From the NCBI GenBank assembly GCA_024449915.1, contig JAMZAV010000027.1, forward strand, positions 124,001 through 188,000: a stretch of DNA of 64,000 nucleotides, read 5' to 3'. This document shows positions 41,101 to 50,452 of the stretch, piece by piece. Each line of letters begins with the position of its first letter. Positions within the stretch are counted from its first letter, which is position 1. The position numbers and the translations under genes were made by a program. This DNA is from Sweltsa coloradensis. Its lineage: Eukaryota > Arthropoda > Insecta > Plecoptera > Chloroperlidae. The notes under the pieces are model-generated. The model did not search any database. It worked only from the letters and a program-made list of their open reading frames with translations, and was not told the origin of the DNA.

Positions 41101-43822
41101 TTAAAAAAATACTGAACATAAGTAGTAATGCAAGTAGTTGTAATTGCCTGGCCATAAACATCAATGCAGCTAAACAGTACAGTAATTTTCATAATTTTGC
41201 TTTCAAACGGAAACAAGGGAATGCCACTGTTCCCGATTACCCTTTGTTCCCCATTACCCACATTACCCCTATTAATTCCAAACAAATACTTCATGATTGC
41301 ATCTTATATTGATCACATAGGCCTAAATGGATTGCAATGAGTCATGAACTTACCCTCGTTCAACCAATGCCACATTCCCTTCCAGTTCCTCTGCATTATT
41401 AGGCCAACCACAACCATATGGCGGATCTACAGGAACAAGAGGAATGCCTTCTCCAATAAAAGAGTCATTCTAAAAACAATAAAATAAGAGTTTCATTAGC
41501 AATATTTTGACATTGACATGGAATAAAGAAAAGCAATCTGCCACTTAATTTCATGGGATTCAATGGAGCTAAGATTTCTCTGTCCTATTCCTGATAAAGT
41601 GATAGCCTACAGGTAACTCTTTATAACTCATTTGGAAAGAAAATAATGTTGACTACTGGTACCGATAGGTAGGCTACATTTTCGGAACTCTTTCGGTTAG
41701 GGTCAGTCAATTATTAACACAGTTGTTGTAGGTGCGGCGGCCAACTTATGTAAGACTAGCTGGGGTCCAGGGGTGAAGCCCCAGAGGGGGTTGGGAGGCA
41801 AAGCCCCCCATTAAAGACAAGAAAATAATAAATTATACCTCAAACGTCGCTAGGCCTCTAGGCCTATTTTAAATGAAACACCTTTTGTGTTGAAACTCCT
41901 TTACCCCTATATTTAAAATAGCGATGTTAAAGGTGTTGAAGGTGCAGTATTTTATTCATAAAATGTGTAAAATTATGACAGAATAGTTTTTAAAGGAAAA
42001 ATATAATGTTAAAAAGTTGACTGACCCCAACCAAAAGAGTAGGCCACATTTTCTTGAGTATCCACACTTTCTATTTGGATGCTAAATTCTTTGTGAAATT
42101 GAAATTAGTGGGTGCCTTATATTTTTCCATGGCTCTAGATAGGCTTGATAAAAAAGTACAACAGTAGGTAGCCTACTGTTAAAGCCTACTTACAAATGTT
42201 GTACCAAAATCTTTTGCAGGGCGTATTCTGTAGGTGTAACCCAGTTCTTCTGGTTCTATGATTTCGAAGAACACATCCCCACCAATTAGATCGCCATTTG
42301 AAATGCCTTCAAATGTGTGAAGATTACTTGCTGGAAGTAAATCAATACAATAGTAAAATAAAATCACATAGGTTCCATCATTAATAAAAAGTAGGCCTAC
42401 CGTACAAACAATATAAGCTTAGTCCTAGCTGGATAAGTAATTGAAGGAGGTTTTCACTTGCATTGACTTGGGAATAAAATCAATCGATCGATGAAACTTC
42501 CCATATTAGTGAACAAGCCTACCAACTCGAAAGAAATGAAATTTAATTAGGCTACTAACGAGCAATGGAATAGATGAGAACCAATGGCAAAGTAGGCTAC
42601 AAAATGGCAGCAAAGAGTAGGTATGAGGGAGTTGGTCCATGAGAACCGGGCAGTAGGCCTAGGCCTACGCAAGACTTCTAGCTACGCTACCTGTTGAATA
42701 TTTGGTTAAAAGTGAGTTATTTGGAACTTCTTTGGTTAGGGGGTCAAAAATAAAATCAAAAATGCAAAAATGTGTTTTTGCTGTTTTAGTACCTACAAAA
42801 AACCTTCAAAACCTTCAATATTGCTATTTTAAACTAAAGTCCTTTCCCCGAAAATAACGACGTTAGGACCTAAAGGTTTTGTAGAGAGTAGGTAGGGCCT
42901 AGGGCCTATTTTAGAGAAAAACGTGATGATTTTGTTTTGGACCCCCGCCCCCCCCAATCGAAGAAGTTCCATTATTTTGCCCCTAGCCTAGTTGTTTGTA
43001 GGGGGCTAGGAGGGTGATTTTTCGGTACTCTTTCGGATGGTATGCCCCAACTTTACAACACTACACCAACATGGCAGTCAGTACTAGGCCTAACCTTTTT
43101 CACTAAAATACTCCACCTACAAAACCTTTAACGTTGCTAATTTAAATATAAAACACTTTCAAAGGAAAAGTACTTTCGTTTGAAATAGCGACGTTAAAGG
43201 TTGAATTGTTTTTAATGGAAAAAAACAGTGTTGAAAAGTTGGGGCATACCATCCGAAAGAGTACCGATTTTTCGAGTGAAAGTACCTTAAAAGTAGGCCC
43301 TACTTCATGTGCACAAATTGTTGACTGCACCAATAGGGGCCCAAATGTAAACCACCCTCCTAACCCCCTACAAACTAACTTTCGGGCAATATTAGGGCCT
43401 AAACCCTGCTCCGGTATAGGCCTAACTCACTTTTACCGTTATTTGTCCTGCTAGGCTGCTAGGCCTAGGGCTACGCCTAGTGTCCATTTCACAAGTTTCC
43501 ATTTCATAAGGCCTAGAGGCCCTACCTAGGGTCTACGTGTAGGCTAGGCCTACGCGCTACGCCTAGGCTAGGCTAGACCTAGGCTAGCCGTCTAGATATA
43601 ACATACACATAAAATAGTAAACTACGTCAGGTTAAAAATACTGCACAACACCGGTTTTATAGGACTGGTCGAAGCATCATTCATAAATTAATGTAAACAA
43701 TACTAACCCACTGCCACAACAACAGGTAACAACCATAGTAAAAAGACAACGAATCCTACAAACAGCCAATCATTTTCTTGCAGATTGGAGATTACATATT
43801 TTGGTCTCAACAAATTGTTCAT
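32158..43822 (-). CDS. PRADC1: PRADC1-type secreted protease-associated-domain protein, five exons
   Basis: Exons on the minus strand: 43708-43822, 42194-42330, 41354-41469, 34754-34921, 32158-32278. All have GT/AG borders and matching phases. The product is 218 aa; the human protein has about 188. Order: a charged 17-residue N-terminus, a hydrophobic segment (about 19-38, LFVGFVVFLLWLLPVVVAV) serving as signal peptide or anchor, then the PA domain. Matches with the family as I recall it: YRIRPAKDFGTTF, NVALVERGECSFLSK, ARAVIVTDSE, DNFFVEMIDD, IPAGFLVGKNGHMIRKTL, and the tail INIPVNLTF..QPPWIGW. Two N-glycosylation sites are visible (NDS, NLT). Human PRADC1 is a secreted glycoprotein of poorly known function. 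The introns (up to 6.4 kb) hold most of the transposons of this region. It shares a promoter region with CALML4. Confidence 0.93.
32866..32922 (-). ncRNA. Degenerate hammerhead ribozyme copy
   Basis: On the minus strand CTGTTGAGTCCCAGGAGG then GAAATGCGTTGTGG aligns with the plus-strand ribozyme at 33823-33875. The core CTGATGA has become CTGTTGA and stem II GGAC has become GGAG, so it should be inactive. Confidence 0.7.
33075..33370 (-). repeat. Two tandem tRNA-like SINE pieces inside the ribozyme element
   Basis: Two units of about 100 bp begin GGGGGCTTCCCTCC (33077 and 33276), continue with a GGCGACAAAAC-like block and contain, on the minus strand, CCTGGTTCGAATCCAGG (a perfect T arm) or its decayed form. 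The rest of a tRNA fold is not preserved. Confidence 0.55.
33676..34026. repeat. Palindrome with ribozyme at its centre
   Basis: The left arm (33676-33815, from TCTAGTGTGAAAAATGCCTA to TAATTTAAAGT) is the near-exact reverse complement of the right arm (33880-34026). The 60-bp centre is the hammerhead. Confidence 0.85.
33823..33875 (+). ncRNA. Hammerhead ribozyme, minimal stem III
   Basis: All conserved parts are in order: CTGATGA (33834-33840); stem II GTCC/GGAC (33841-33844 with 33850-33853) and loop CAGGA; GAAA (33854-33857); a stem III of only ACGCGT; and the cleavage triplet GTC (33861-33863). Stem I pairs ATCTGC upstream with GTGGAT after the cleavage site (two G-U pairs). ACGCGT is self-complementary, which in known minimal hammerheads allows paired (dimeric) cleavage. 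The core is intact, so activity is plausible. Confidence 0.85.
34150..34492. mobile_element. Foldback element, ~125-bp arms
   Basis: The left arm (about 34155-34282, containing CTCTGGAGAAAAATTGAAAC and AACATACAACAAACAGAATT) is the reverse complement of 34366-34492 with scattered mismatches. The 83-bp centre contains GTCGACGCAATGGG. No coding sequence. It lies in PRADC1 intron 4. Confidence 0.82.
35000..36400. other. PRADC1 intron 3 sequence, nothing recognised
   Basis: No exon-like sequence. A G/C-rich patch near 36220-36380 resembles the GGGGCCCCGGGCAAA-type dispersed repeat seen near 39170 and 48240. Confidence 0.4.
36412..36590. mobile_element. Short inverted-repeat element (TATAAGCC type)
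   Basis: The left TACCGTATTGTGCCGAATAT..GAATATAAGCCGACCC faces the right GGGTAGGCTTATACTCAGG..CAACACAGTATT. The inverted similarity is about 25 bp with mismatches. Probably an old DNA-transposon MITE. Confidence 0.5.
37617..38424 (+). mobile_element. ACTAGG-end element, type A, with internal duplication
   Basis: Plus-strand copy of the type at 13876-14674, nearly identical over most of its length and with the same internal direct duplication. 5' ACTAGGAAAACGCTAAAG with TGGATGAGCG; 3' GCTCGCTCGCTCATCCAA. It lies in PRADC1 intron 3, antisense to that gene. Confidence 0.78.
38500..39059. mobile_element. TA-flanked inverted-repeat element with GGTTACTTTGCC motifs
   Basis: The ends are ACCCCTTGATTGGGGTTACT and its diverged inverse at 39028-39059, flanked by TA on both sides. 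The motif GGTTACTTTGCC (or inverse) occurs at least five times near the ends. A 147-codon minus-strand frame covers much of it but resembles no transposase I know. Probably a Tc1/mariner-type or other TA-targeting MITE. Confidence 0.65.
39740..41269. mobile_element. TA-flanked 1.5-kb element with perfect 25-bp inverted repeats
   Basis: Both ends read GGGGTAATGTGGGTAATGGG followed by GAACA, in inverse orientation, between TA dinucleotides. About ten further copies or variants of GGTAATGRGGAACA occur inside in both orientations (for example near 39940, 39960, 40014, 40300, 40825, 40850, 40893, 41226). There is no transposase-like frame. It lies in PRADC1 intron 3. Confidence 0.82.
41684..42044. 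mobile_element. MITE of the CTCTTTCGG family (copy 1)
   Basis: The left end GGAACTCTTTCGGTTAGGGT faces GACCCCAACCAAAAGAGTAGG. Candidate 8-bp flanks ACATTTTC are on both sides if the right end is taken two bases further out. The interior has an AAATAGCGATGTTAAAGG hairpin block as in copies 2 and 3. PRADC1 intron 2. Confidence 0.6.
42723..42970. mobile_element. MITE of the CTCTTTCGG family (copy 2)
   Basis: The ends GGAACTTCTTTGGTTAGGG and CAATCGAAGAAGTTCC are inverted, with a similar TTGCTATTTTAAA..AATAACGACGTTA interior. The target duplication is unclear. PRADC1 intron 1. Confidence 0.6.
43024..43265. mobile_element. MITE of the CTCTTTCGG family (copy 3), 8-bp target duplication
   Basis: The inverted repeats of about 38 bp (GGTACTCTTTCGGATGGTAT then GCCCCAACTTT) differ at one base. 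Exact GATTTTTC copies flank the element (43016-43023 and 43266-43273). The centre is a second inverted repeat around CCTTTAACGTTGCTA and TAGCGACGTTAAAGG. PRADC1 intron 1. Confidence 0.85.
43440..43600. repeat. TAGGCC-rich tract (PRADC1 side)
   Basis: Dense repeats of TAGGCC, GGCCTA and CCTAGG. The same kind of tract lies at 44320-44880. Confidence 0.75.
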
Positions 43823-44289
43823 GTTCACCTCATTTGAATACTTGTTATCAGCTTATTCCTTGCAATTGCACAACGAAATAAATGTCAAGTGCTGCCCTAA
43901 CCTATAATATAAACAGCTGACAGCAGCTAGGGTCACGTGACCATCACGTGACGATGACACTACCAACTGTTGAACTGTTGAACATAATATGCGATTTAAC
44001 AACAAATTATTTTATCACATGGCTGTATCCAAGAACATATTAAGTGAGTTTTGATACAATGACGAAATAAATAATAATATGCCTATTTAATTTAATAAAG
44101 TTAATTTTACACCACAAGTTCGTAATGATGTTCTTCATGGGAGAAGCAAAATCTGGAGAAGGCAGTGGTTCAGTGACCAGACATCTATGGATGCCACGTT
44201 ACGGATCAGCTGTTTCTGACATTGTGATGACAGCAGAGCACTTAGCAGACAGAAGCTGACAAAACATAGACAAAACAACTTGAATTATC
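43823..44289. promoter_or_regulatory. Shared PRADC1/CALML4 promoter region
   Basis: The PRADC1 start codon (minus) and the CALML4 start codon (plus) are 467 bp apart and diverge. In the gap, GGTCACGTGACC (43931-43942, a perfect 12-bp palindrome) and ATCACGTGAC place two CACGTG boxes 11 bp apart (43934 and 43945). GTCACGTGAC is the consensus bound by bHLH-zip factors of the MITF/TFE and USF families. No TATA box is evident. Confidence 0.65.
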
Positions 44290-47200
44290 ATGGTATGTGT
44301 GGATACTTGTCTGGCGTCTAGTTCTAGGCCTACATAATAGCGTTTATAGTAATTTTGTTATCTTATCCTAGGCCTAGGCCTAGGCTAGGCCTAAAGCTGA
44401 CTAAATAGGTTAAGCTAGGGGCCTCCGCCTAGTAGGCCTAGGCCTAGGCATGTTGTGCCAAATTTTTAACAAGGCCCCTAGGGCTAGCCTAGGCGTGGTA
44501 GGTCTAGCTAGGCAGGCTTTACTTTATCTAGGCCTAGATTAGGCCCTATCTTTATATTCCTAGCCTAGGCTAGGTTTAGGGACTCTTGGACAGGCTACTT
44601 TTGGTACCTACCCTAATTTTAAGCATTAAGCATTTTAGGCTAGCCTAGGGCCTAGGCTATGCTTGTATTTTATAACCTTAGAATAGGGCCTAGGCGTAGA
44701 CCTAGGCCTACTTTGCATACCTACAAGGTATCAGATTATTTGCTTGGCTAGGCGTGCCTAGTTAGGCCTAGACAAATGATGCCATGAAAAACTCACTGGT
44801 TTATCTGGAAGAGATGTGCTGGATGCCCTAGGCCCTAGGCCCTATGCCTTTTTGTTAAAGACATAGGGCCTAGGCCTATGCCCTACTTATTATGTATGAC
44901 CTTCTCAACTGGGCAAAATATCAACCAATGTTGGTTTATGAACCCCTCACACTCCATGTGTAAACCTCTGCCTAGGTCTAGGCCTATCAAGCTTATCAGA
45001 CAATTGCTTTCTTTAGTTGAGCATCTGTGCATTAGGCTAGGCTTACTTATAGGCCTACTAATTTAGGCCAGAACCGTGGCGCCCAGACCAAGTATTTTTT
45101 TATGGTGTAAAGGCTAATGGATCTGGGCCTTTATTTGTAGGCCTATGTTGAGCTGCAAGTATTTCAACCAATGAGCGCAGGCGCGGTTCTAGCCCTCTTA
45201 AATCTTAAATCTGGAACAACATTGGGGAGGGGGGGGGGAGGATCACCCCAGAATTTCCCCGCAGGGCATTTCTAAAATTTTTGCTTTTTAGAAGGTGCAT
45301 TTTTGACACTACAAAAATTTTGGATATATTATTACAATGTCCTTTGTATTTGTATTTGTATTTGGTTTCTTCCCCTACAAATGACTAAAGTCGGTGGTAG
45401 TTTGTTTTCTCCTTCCTTCCTTCCTTCCTTCTTATTGTAATTCCATTTCCTTGTTCCTTCATACTTAGTCATTCCCCTTCTACATAGGGTAGCCTATCCC
45501 TTCTTCTAGGCTTGCCTTATTCACTCTTCTCTAATCCTTTGCACTTATGCACTTTACATGCCCAGTTTCTTTCATCTTGCCCTAGCTTCCCCTCTCTCTC
45601 TCTCTTCATATCCCATCATGGGCATGATCTAGTCTTGCCTGTTCCCTAGACCCTGTTCAGGATTTACCTTCGGCAGCAGCTTCATTTTGTTTCTTAAAGC
45701 CTTTAACGGTTTTCTCCTCCACAACTCCCTCTGGTAAGCCATTCCATTCGACCACCGTTCTAGCCAGGAAGGAGTATCTGCCTATGTCTGTTGCCCATGC
45801 TCCCCTCTCATACTTCCACTTGTGATCGCCTCTGGCAACAGAGTTTGCCCTCCTTAGTTGGCTATTATTTCCCCCCAACCTTCATGAGCCCTGGTCACCC
45901 TATACATTTTCCCTAATCTGTCGATCCTTCTCCTATCCTCCAGCTTTTCCCATCCTAGATCCTGTACCATGGTTGTAACACTATCATATGTCCTTACAAG
46001 CTGCCCATTTATCACCTCCTCCTTCCACTGTTACCCTTCCTTAGGACCCTTCTTGCCGCTTCTTCTTGCCGCTTCTTCTTCTTGCGCTTTCTTCTTCTTT
46101 TCTTCTTCTTCTTCTTCTTCTTCTTCTTCTTGCTTCTTCTTGCTTGCTTCTGGCCTAGGGCTACATATGGGTTTTGACAATTTCAAACTATGTGCACTTT
46201 GTGCAGTGTGTCCTAGACCTACAGGTAGCCTACTATTCAGTAGGCGTTACTATTAGGTACCTATAATAATGTGACTTTTTTAATATTGCAGGCTCGTTAC
46301 TTTCGGGAACAGGATATTGATGAGTTCCGAGAGTGCTTTTATCTATTTGCTCGTACAGGCCAGATCCGAACTCTGGATGAGTTAACAATCATTATGAGGT
46401 CGCTTGGTATGAGTCCCACCATTCAAGAACTAAATAGATATCTGAAAGATAAAGGTGGAAAAATGTCATTTGCTGATTTCTTGGAAGTAATGCATGTTCA
46501 TAGCCAGGCTGAGGATTTACCCAAAGAAGTTGTTGATGCATTTCGAGCAGGGGACCCCAGTAAACGAGGATTGATACCTGCTCGACATCTGCGTCACATG
46601 CTTTTAAATTGGGGTGAACAACTCAGTAACAAGGAAGGTAAGCTGACCAACTTGTGTAATATGACTAGGCCTACGTTAATTTAGAATTGTCCTTTGTAAT
46701 GTTACAATGTTTCACCAGAGGCAGGTATTTGGGGTGAAAATAAAAGTAAATTTTTGTTTTTATTGTACCCAAAAGCGGTGAATTGGTGGTGAAAATAATT
46801 CATCATTTAGTTGAAATCTCTATATCTCTCTCATCCCCCGATTTTGTTTGAAAATTTTGGGTGTGGTACCTTGTAAAAGAATTGCAGATTACAATAAAAT
46901 GTAGTTATGAGAATTCAGAGGCAGGTATTTGTGGTGGAACTTATTTGCATCTTTGGTTTTGTTCTGACCAAAAGTGGTGAATTGGTGTTGAAAATGATTT
47001 ATAATTTAGGCCTACGGTTTTTAGCAGTGAAAATTTCGTTTTTACCGTAAATACCTGCCTCTGTATCACTATAAATAAGAAGGAATTGTTATATTTATTT
47101 GTATAGTCCTACCATGCCTTGGAGGATTGTAGCCTCGAGGACCTACTTACTTGCTGGCAAACAATTTTCCCTATTTCGCCTATACTATTAATATTTTTGT

Positions 47201-47314
47201 TTTCCCCCATCAGTGGAGCAGATATTCCGAGAAGCTAATGTTCAGCCGAATGGTCAAGTTCAGTATCAAGATTTTGTGAAGATAGCTTGTGCACCTGTAC
47301 CAGATTACTACTGA
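44290..47314 (+). CDS. CALML4: Calmodulin-like protein 4 (CALML4), three exons
   Basis: Exon 1 contributes only the ATG (44290-44292) before a GTATGT donor, as in calmodulin genes; exons 2 and 3 are 46292-46637 and 47214-47314. The product is 149 aa, calmodulin length, with four EF-hand-like units (loops near 22-31, 56-64, 91-102, 124-135). It starts MARYFREQDIDEFRECFYLF and ends KIACAPVPDYY. The loops lack most calcium ligands: loop 1 (ARTGQIRTLDE) and loop 2 (KDKGGKMSFADF) are shortened, loop 3 is DPSKRGLIPARH, loop 4 is NVQPNGQVQYQD. It probably binds little or no calcium and acts as a light-chain-like partner; mammalian CALML4 is a light chain of MYO7B in the intermicrovillar adhesion complex. 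The ATG-only exon is an inference from splice phase and homology. Confidence 0.9.
44320..44880. repeat. TAGGCC-rich tract (CALML4 intron 1)
   Basis: Dense, irregular repeats of TAGGCCTAGGCC-type sequence just inside CALML4 intron 1, mirroring the tract on the PRADC1 side. Confidence 0.75.
45657..46003 (-). pseudogene. Non-LTR reverse transcriptase C-terminal fragment
   Basis: The minus strand reads MVQDLGWEKLEDRRRIDRLG and then, in another frame, RYSFLARTVVEWNGLPEGVV. This is the usual C-terminal region of CR1/RTE-like reverse transcriptases (..LGW..L..RR... followed by ..F..R....WN.LP..VV). Upstream parts are missing and the frame is broken near 45880. An (AAG)n tract (46060-46145) lies on its 5' side. 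CALML4 intron 1. Confidence 0.75.
46060..46145. repeat. (CTT)n microsatellite
   Basis: CTTCTT-rich run with short interruptions, in CALML4 intron 1. Confidence 0.85.
46717..47064. mobile_element. Inverted-repeat MITE in CALML4 intron 2
   Basis: CAGAGGCAGGTATTTGGGGT at the left faces AAATACCTGCCTCTG at the right; a third, direct copy GAGGCAGGTATTTGTGG is at 46918. No clear target duplication. Confidence 0.65.
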
Positions 47315-47695
47315 ACTTAGTTTACTTAACTTGGTCTCTAAACTAATGTGACGGGTCTATTTAAATACCTATCTTTAATCTTAATCTATATTTTTATTGA
47401 TCATTTGTGAATTTCTTTGAATATTTTTAGCCCACTTAGTATGTATTTTTGTAGGGCCTACTTGTAAAAGTAATTTTTATGGGTGAAATAACTGAAGTAG
47501 GGCTACATACCATAGGTAAGGTTTGGTGGAGGTGCTTTATAATATTGTAACAATTAGCCTAGAATAATTATATTAAAATCTCCAAATATTTATTGATATG
47601 ATTTAAAAACAAGCTTCTTTGAGCCAACATGTCCACTCTTATATTTTGACCTTTGCGTGTGACATACAAACATATTTTTTTCATTGTTAATTCTA

Positions 47696-48200
47696 GCCCC
47701 TTCAGTCCCGAATTAATTTGGTGCAATTTAAGTAATTTTAAGCAATTAAAACTAATTCCAGAATTTTTTATAAGATTTTTAATGTTTTCAAAATATTTTT
47801 TAGCACATATTTTAATGAATTTTAATTTTTTTTAAATGGAATTTTGGATTCTGAATAAAAGTTTTAATATAATTTAAAATATAAATTTGAAGACTATTCC
47901 TAAAACTAGATTTTTTTCTGCATTTTTTGCACATTTTGCATTTTTTGTATCTCAAATAATAACAATATATTACTTTTCTGGGACAACCCCCACTTTTTTA
48001 ATTTTTTACCCTTTTTTACAGTTGTGTATTTTCAAACTTCTCTAAAAAGGTCACTTTTTGTCCCATTGACATTGGAAAAGAATTTAAGAATTTTTTATTC
48101 ACAAAAAAAAAATTGGGGTCAAATTTGAAAACTTATCATTTGCCAAGATTAAAATTTCAAATTTGGTGTCCATTTAAATGGACACAGGGACTGAAGGGGC
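47696..48200. mobile_element. TA-flanked MITE with GCCCCTTCAGTCCC ends
   Basis: GCCCCTTCAGTCCC and its exact inverse GGGACTGAAGGGGC lie 505 bp apart between TA dinucleotides. At the right end GTCCATTTAAATGGAC forms an extra hairpin. It lies downstream of CALML4, and its AATAAA at 47854-47859 is the first perfect poly(A) hexamer I find after that gene's stop. Confidence 0.75.
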
Positions 48201-48544
48201 TAGGCTTGCCTCAGGGGTGAGGAATAGGGGGTGCGTTCGCGCCCGGGCCCTGAGCATAGAGGGCCTCGAAGGGGGCGAGGGTGTCCTAAATACTAAATAA
48301 TTTTAAAATATAAAATGTCTTTATTTACATTGGAAATTAATTTGCCGATATGACAAAGATGTCACTTAATTATTGTTGTTTGAATGTTCCGCATATTTTA
48401 CACCCCTTTGTTCCTTCCCACACCTCAACCGCTTAGCTGAATCCAAACTACAGAGGGTTTTTAATTGACTTCAATGCAGAATGTGTACACTATTGTTGAA
48501 TAATTAACAGATATGCATCGTTATGAACCTAGGGTCATTGTCAT

Positions 48545-48640
48545 AGAGGGTAACCAGACGTCCCGGTTTTACCGAGATCGTCCCGTTTTTGTGTGATTGT
48601 CCCGGTGTTCCTAAAATAGTTGTCGGGACGGTTCCTGTCT
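48545..48640 (+). repeat. Fragment of a GACGTCCCGGTTTT-type DNA-transposon repeat
   Basis: GGTAACCAGACGTCCCGGTT followed by several GTCCCG copies. A related GGTGACCAGACGGTCCGG sits at 56820-56837. The composition recalls hAT-derived MITE ends, but no pair of ends was found here. Confidence 0.4.
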
Positions 48641-49311
48641 CAGATCGCTTTACAGGCTATCTTGAGCAAAAAAGGCCCCAAAAAAATTCCACCTGTGTAG
48701 CCCACGCAACTACAGGGGCCCATCAGAGAACCTTGCACCCAGGCCTTTGAGTTACTAACTACGCCACTGGCTTGCCTAGGTCTAAAGTGCACTCGCAACA
48801 AAAGAATACTTTACAGGTGTTATAGAATCTCCTCCTAGCTTCAACACAACCACCTTATTCATGTAGGCAAGAGGAAGATTTTGACCCGATAAGAGGCACC
48901 ACTGAGGCTAGCGTGGCTGACGGGTAATAACGAAGAACCATTCCATTCTATCTGGGCTATAATATGGTGGCAAAGAATTAACAATACTCGATGATTGTGA
49001 GGCATAAGTCCAGAGAGTTCCAAAACAAATGAAATTTCCATTAAACTTTTAACCTTAAGTTTCCGAAAATATACTTGTGCCTTCAAGTTAAGCTGATTCA
49101 AATTTTAAAACATTAGCATCCAGTATGAAAATGTGTTTGGAAAAAGCAGTTGGAATAAAATTGTTTTTAGTTCACAAAAATCAAGTTAATTACGGAGATT
49201 TTATGATGTTATTTTGCCCAAAATTGGAGAGTGAATAAAGAAATGTGAGTACTAGACCGCATAATAGTTTTTTGTTATTTTGGCGAGATATTATAAAAAT
49301 ATTATTAAGGC

Positions 49312-49925
49312 TAATTCATGAGCACTCTTACCAATATCTTGAAAGTCAAAGGAAATGGCTGAAAGCAAGTTAAATGAACGAGGAACTTGAAATAAAAAAA
49401 AATTAAAAACTTTTTTGGATGGGACAATAGCTCCCTTTTGATCATTACGTGCACATTTTGGATAAATGAGAAAAGCAAAGTTCTAGGTGCAATACTTAAT
49501 TTTGACTTTGAGCTATGACTTTTTTTAATTGTTTCAACACCTTTGTCTCAGGCACGAGTAGTATCTGGGCCAATAATGTTCTGATATTATGTTCGATGTG
49601 CGATTTTTTTGTCACATGGTACAAATAAAAGTTTTGAACCGGTGGACGAAAAAGATCGTACATCAAACATTATTTCAGAAAATTATTTTCCCTTACACTC
49701 GTGCCGAAGACAAAGGTGTGTTTAAACAATAAAAAACATAGCTCAAAATTCAGTTTTGCACCTAGAACTTTACTTTTCTTATTGACCCAAAATCGGCATA
49801 AATCTTTTTAAATTAGACCCAAAATTAGCATAAATCTTTTTAAATTATATTCCTCTTTCATTTAACCAACTTTCAGCCATTTTCATTTGACTTTCAAAAT
49901 ATCGATAAGAGCGCTCTGTAATAGC
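49312..49925. mobile_element. Old foldback element, ~280-bp arms
   Basis: The left side (GAGCACTCTTACCAATATCT, GAAAGTCAAAGGAAATGGCT, AGGCACGAGTAGT) is mirrored by the right (ACTCGTGCCGAAGACAAAGG, AGCCATTTTCATTTGACTTTC, TATCGATAAGAGCGCTC). The arms are about 80% alike by eye. No coding sequence. Confidence 0.7.
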
Positions 49926-50100
49926 CTTAGGCCTAAGTGTTTACCCAGAAAATTTAAACTTGCCTTCGCATCAGTCTCAATGAGTAGGCCTACTACTAAT
50001 AATTAAAAGAAAAATGCTTATAGGAAGTGATGTCATATTAACAGTTTAAATGAACTAAGGTACTCACTGTTCTTGTGTGTAAAAAGTTAAATTTAAGCCC

Positions 50101-50452
50101 CGTCTGGGCTCGGGGTAGAATTGGCCCAGAGCATGGCTCTGCTAATCGTAAAAGGCGATTCAAGAGAAAAAGTCCACCTCGCAAACATCAGCTAGTATAA
50201 GAGCGGAGTATATTACTCCCAGAAACTAGAGGCGAGCTCTGGCAATCGTCGTCGGGGACCTTGCCCCCTTCCCTTGACGACCCCCCGGCGACGATGACAA
50301 TGACACAACGAACGATGACAAAGACGATGACGACCGCGACGTGAGAAACCCCCCTTCCTCCCCTTACCTGTGGCTGGTTCTGACCAGCATGGGCCCCTCC
50401 TCCCCAACCCCCTTAGGCTAGAGTGGTGCATTATGACCTAACGGTTGAATAA
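50101..50452 (-). repeat. Dispersed repeat (CAACCGTTAGGTCATA family), longest copy
   Basis: On the minus strand: TTCAACCGTTAGGTCATAAT, CCACTCTAGCC, GCTGGTCAGAACCAGCCA, a CGTCATCG-rich tract, AAGGGAAGGGGGC, and then a conserved distal part with TCGCCTTTTACGATTAGC. It matches 16474-16690 but is more complete at the distal end. Confidence 0.6.

Noticed and set aside
45969..46256. 95-codon plus-strand frame with a serine run
   Set aside because: It translates a (CTT)n microsatellite and the antisense of a reverse transcriptase fragment.
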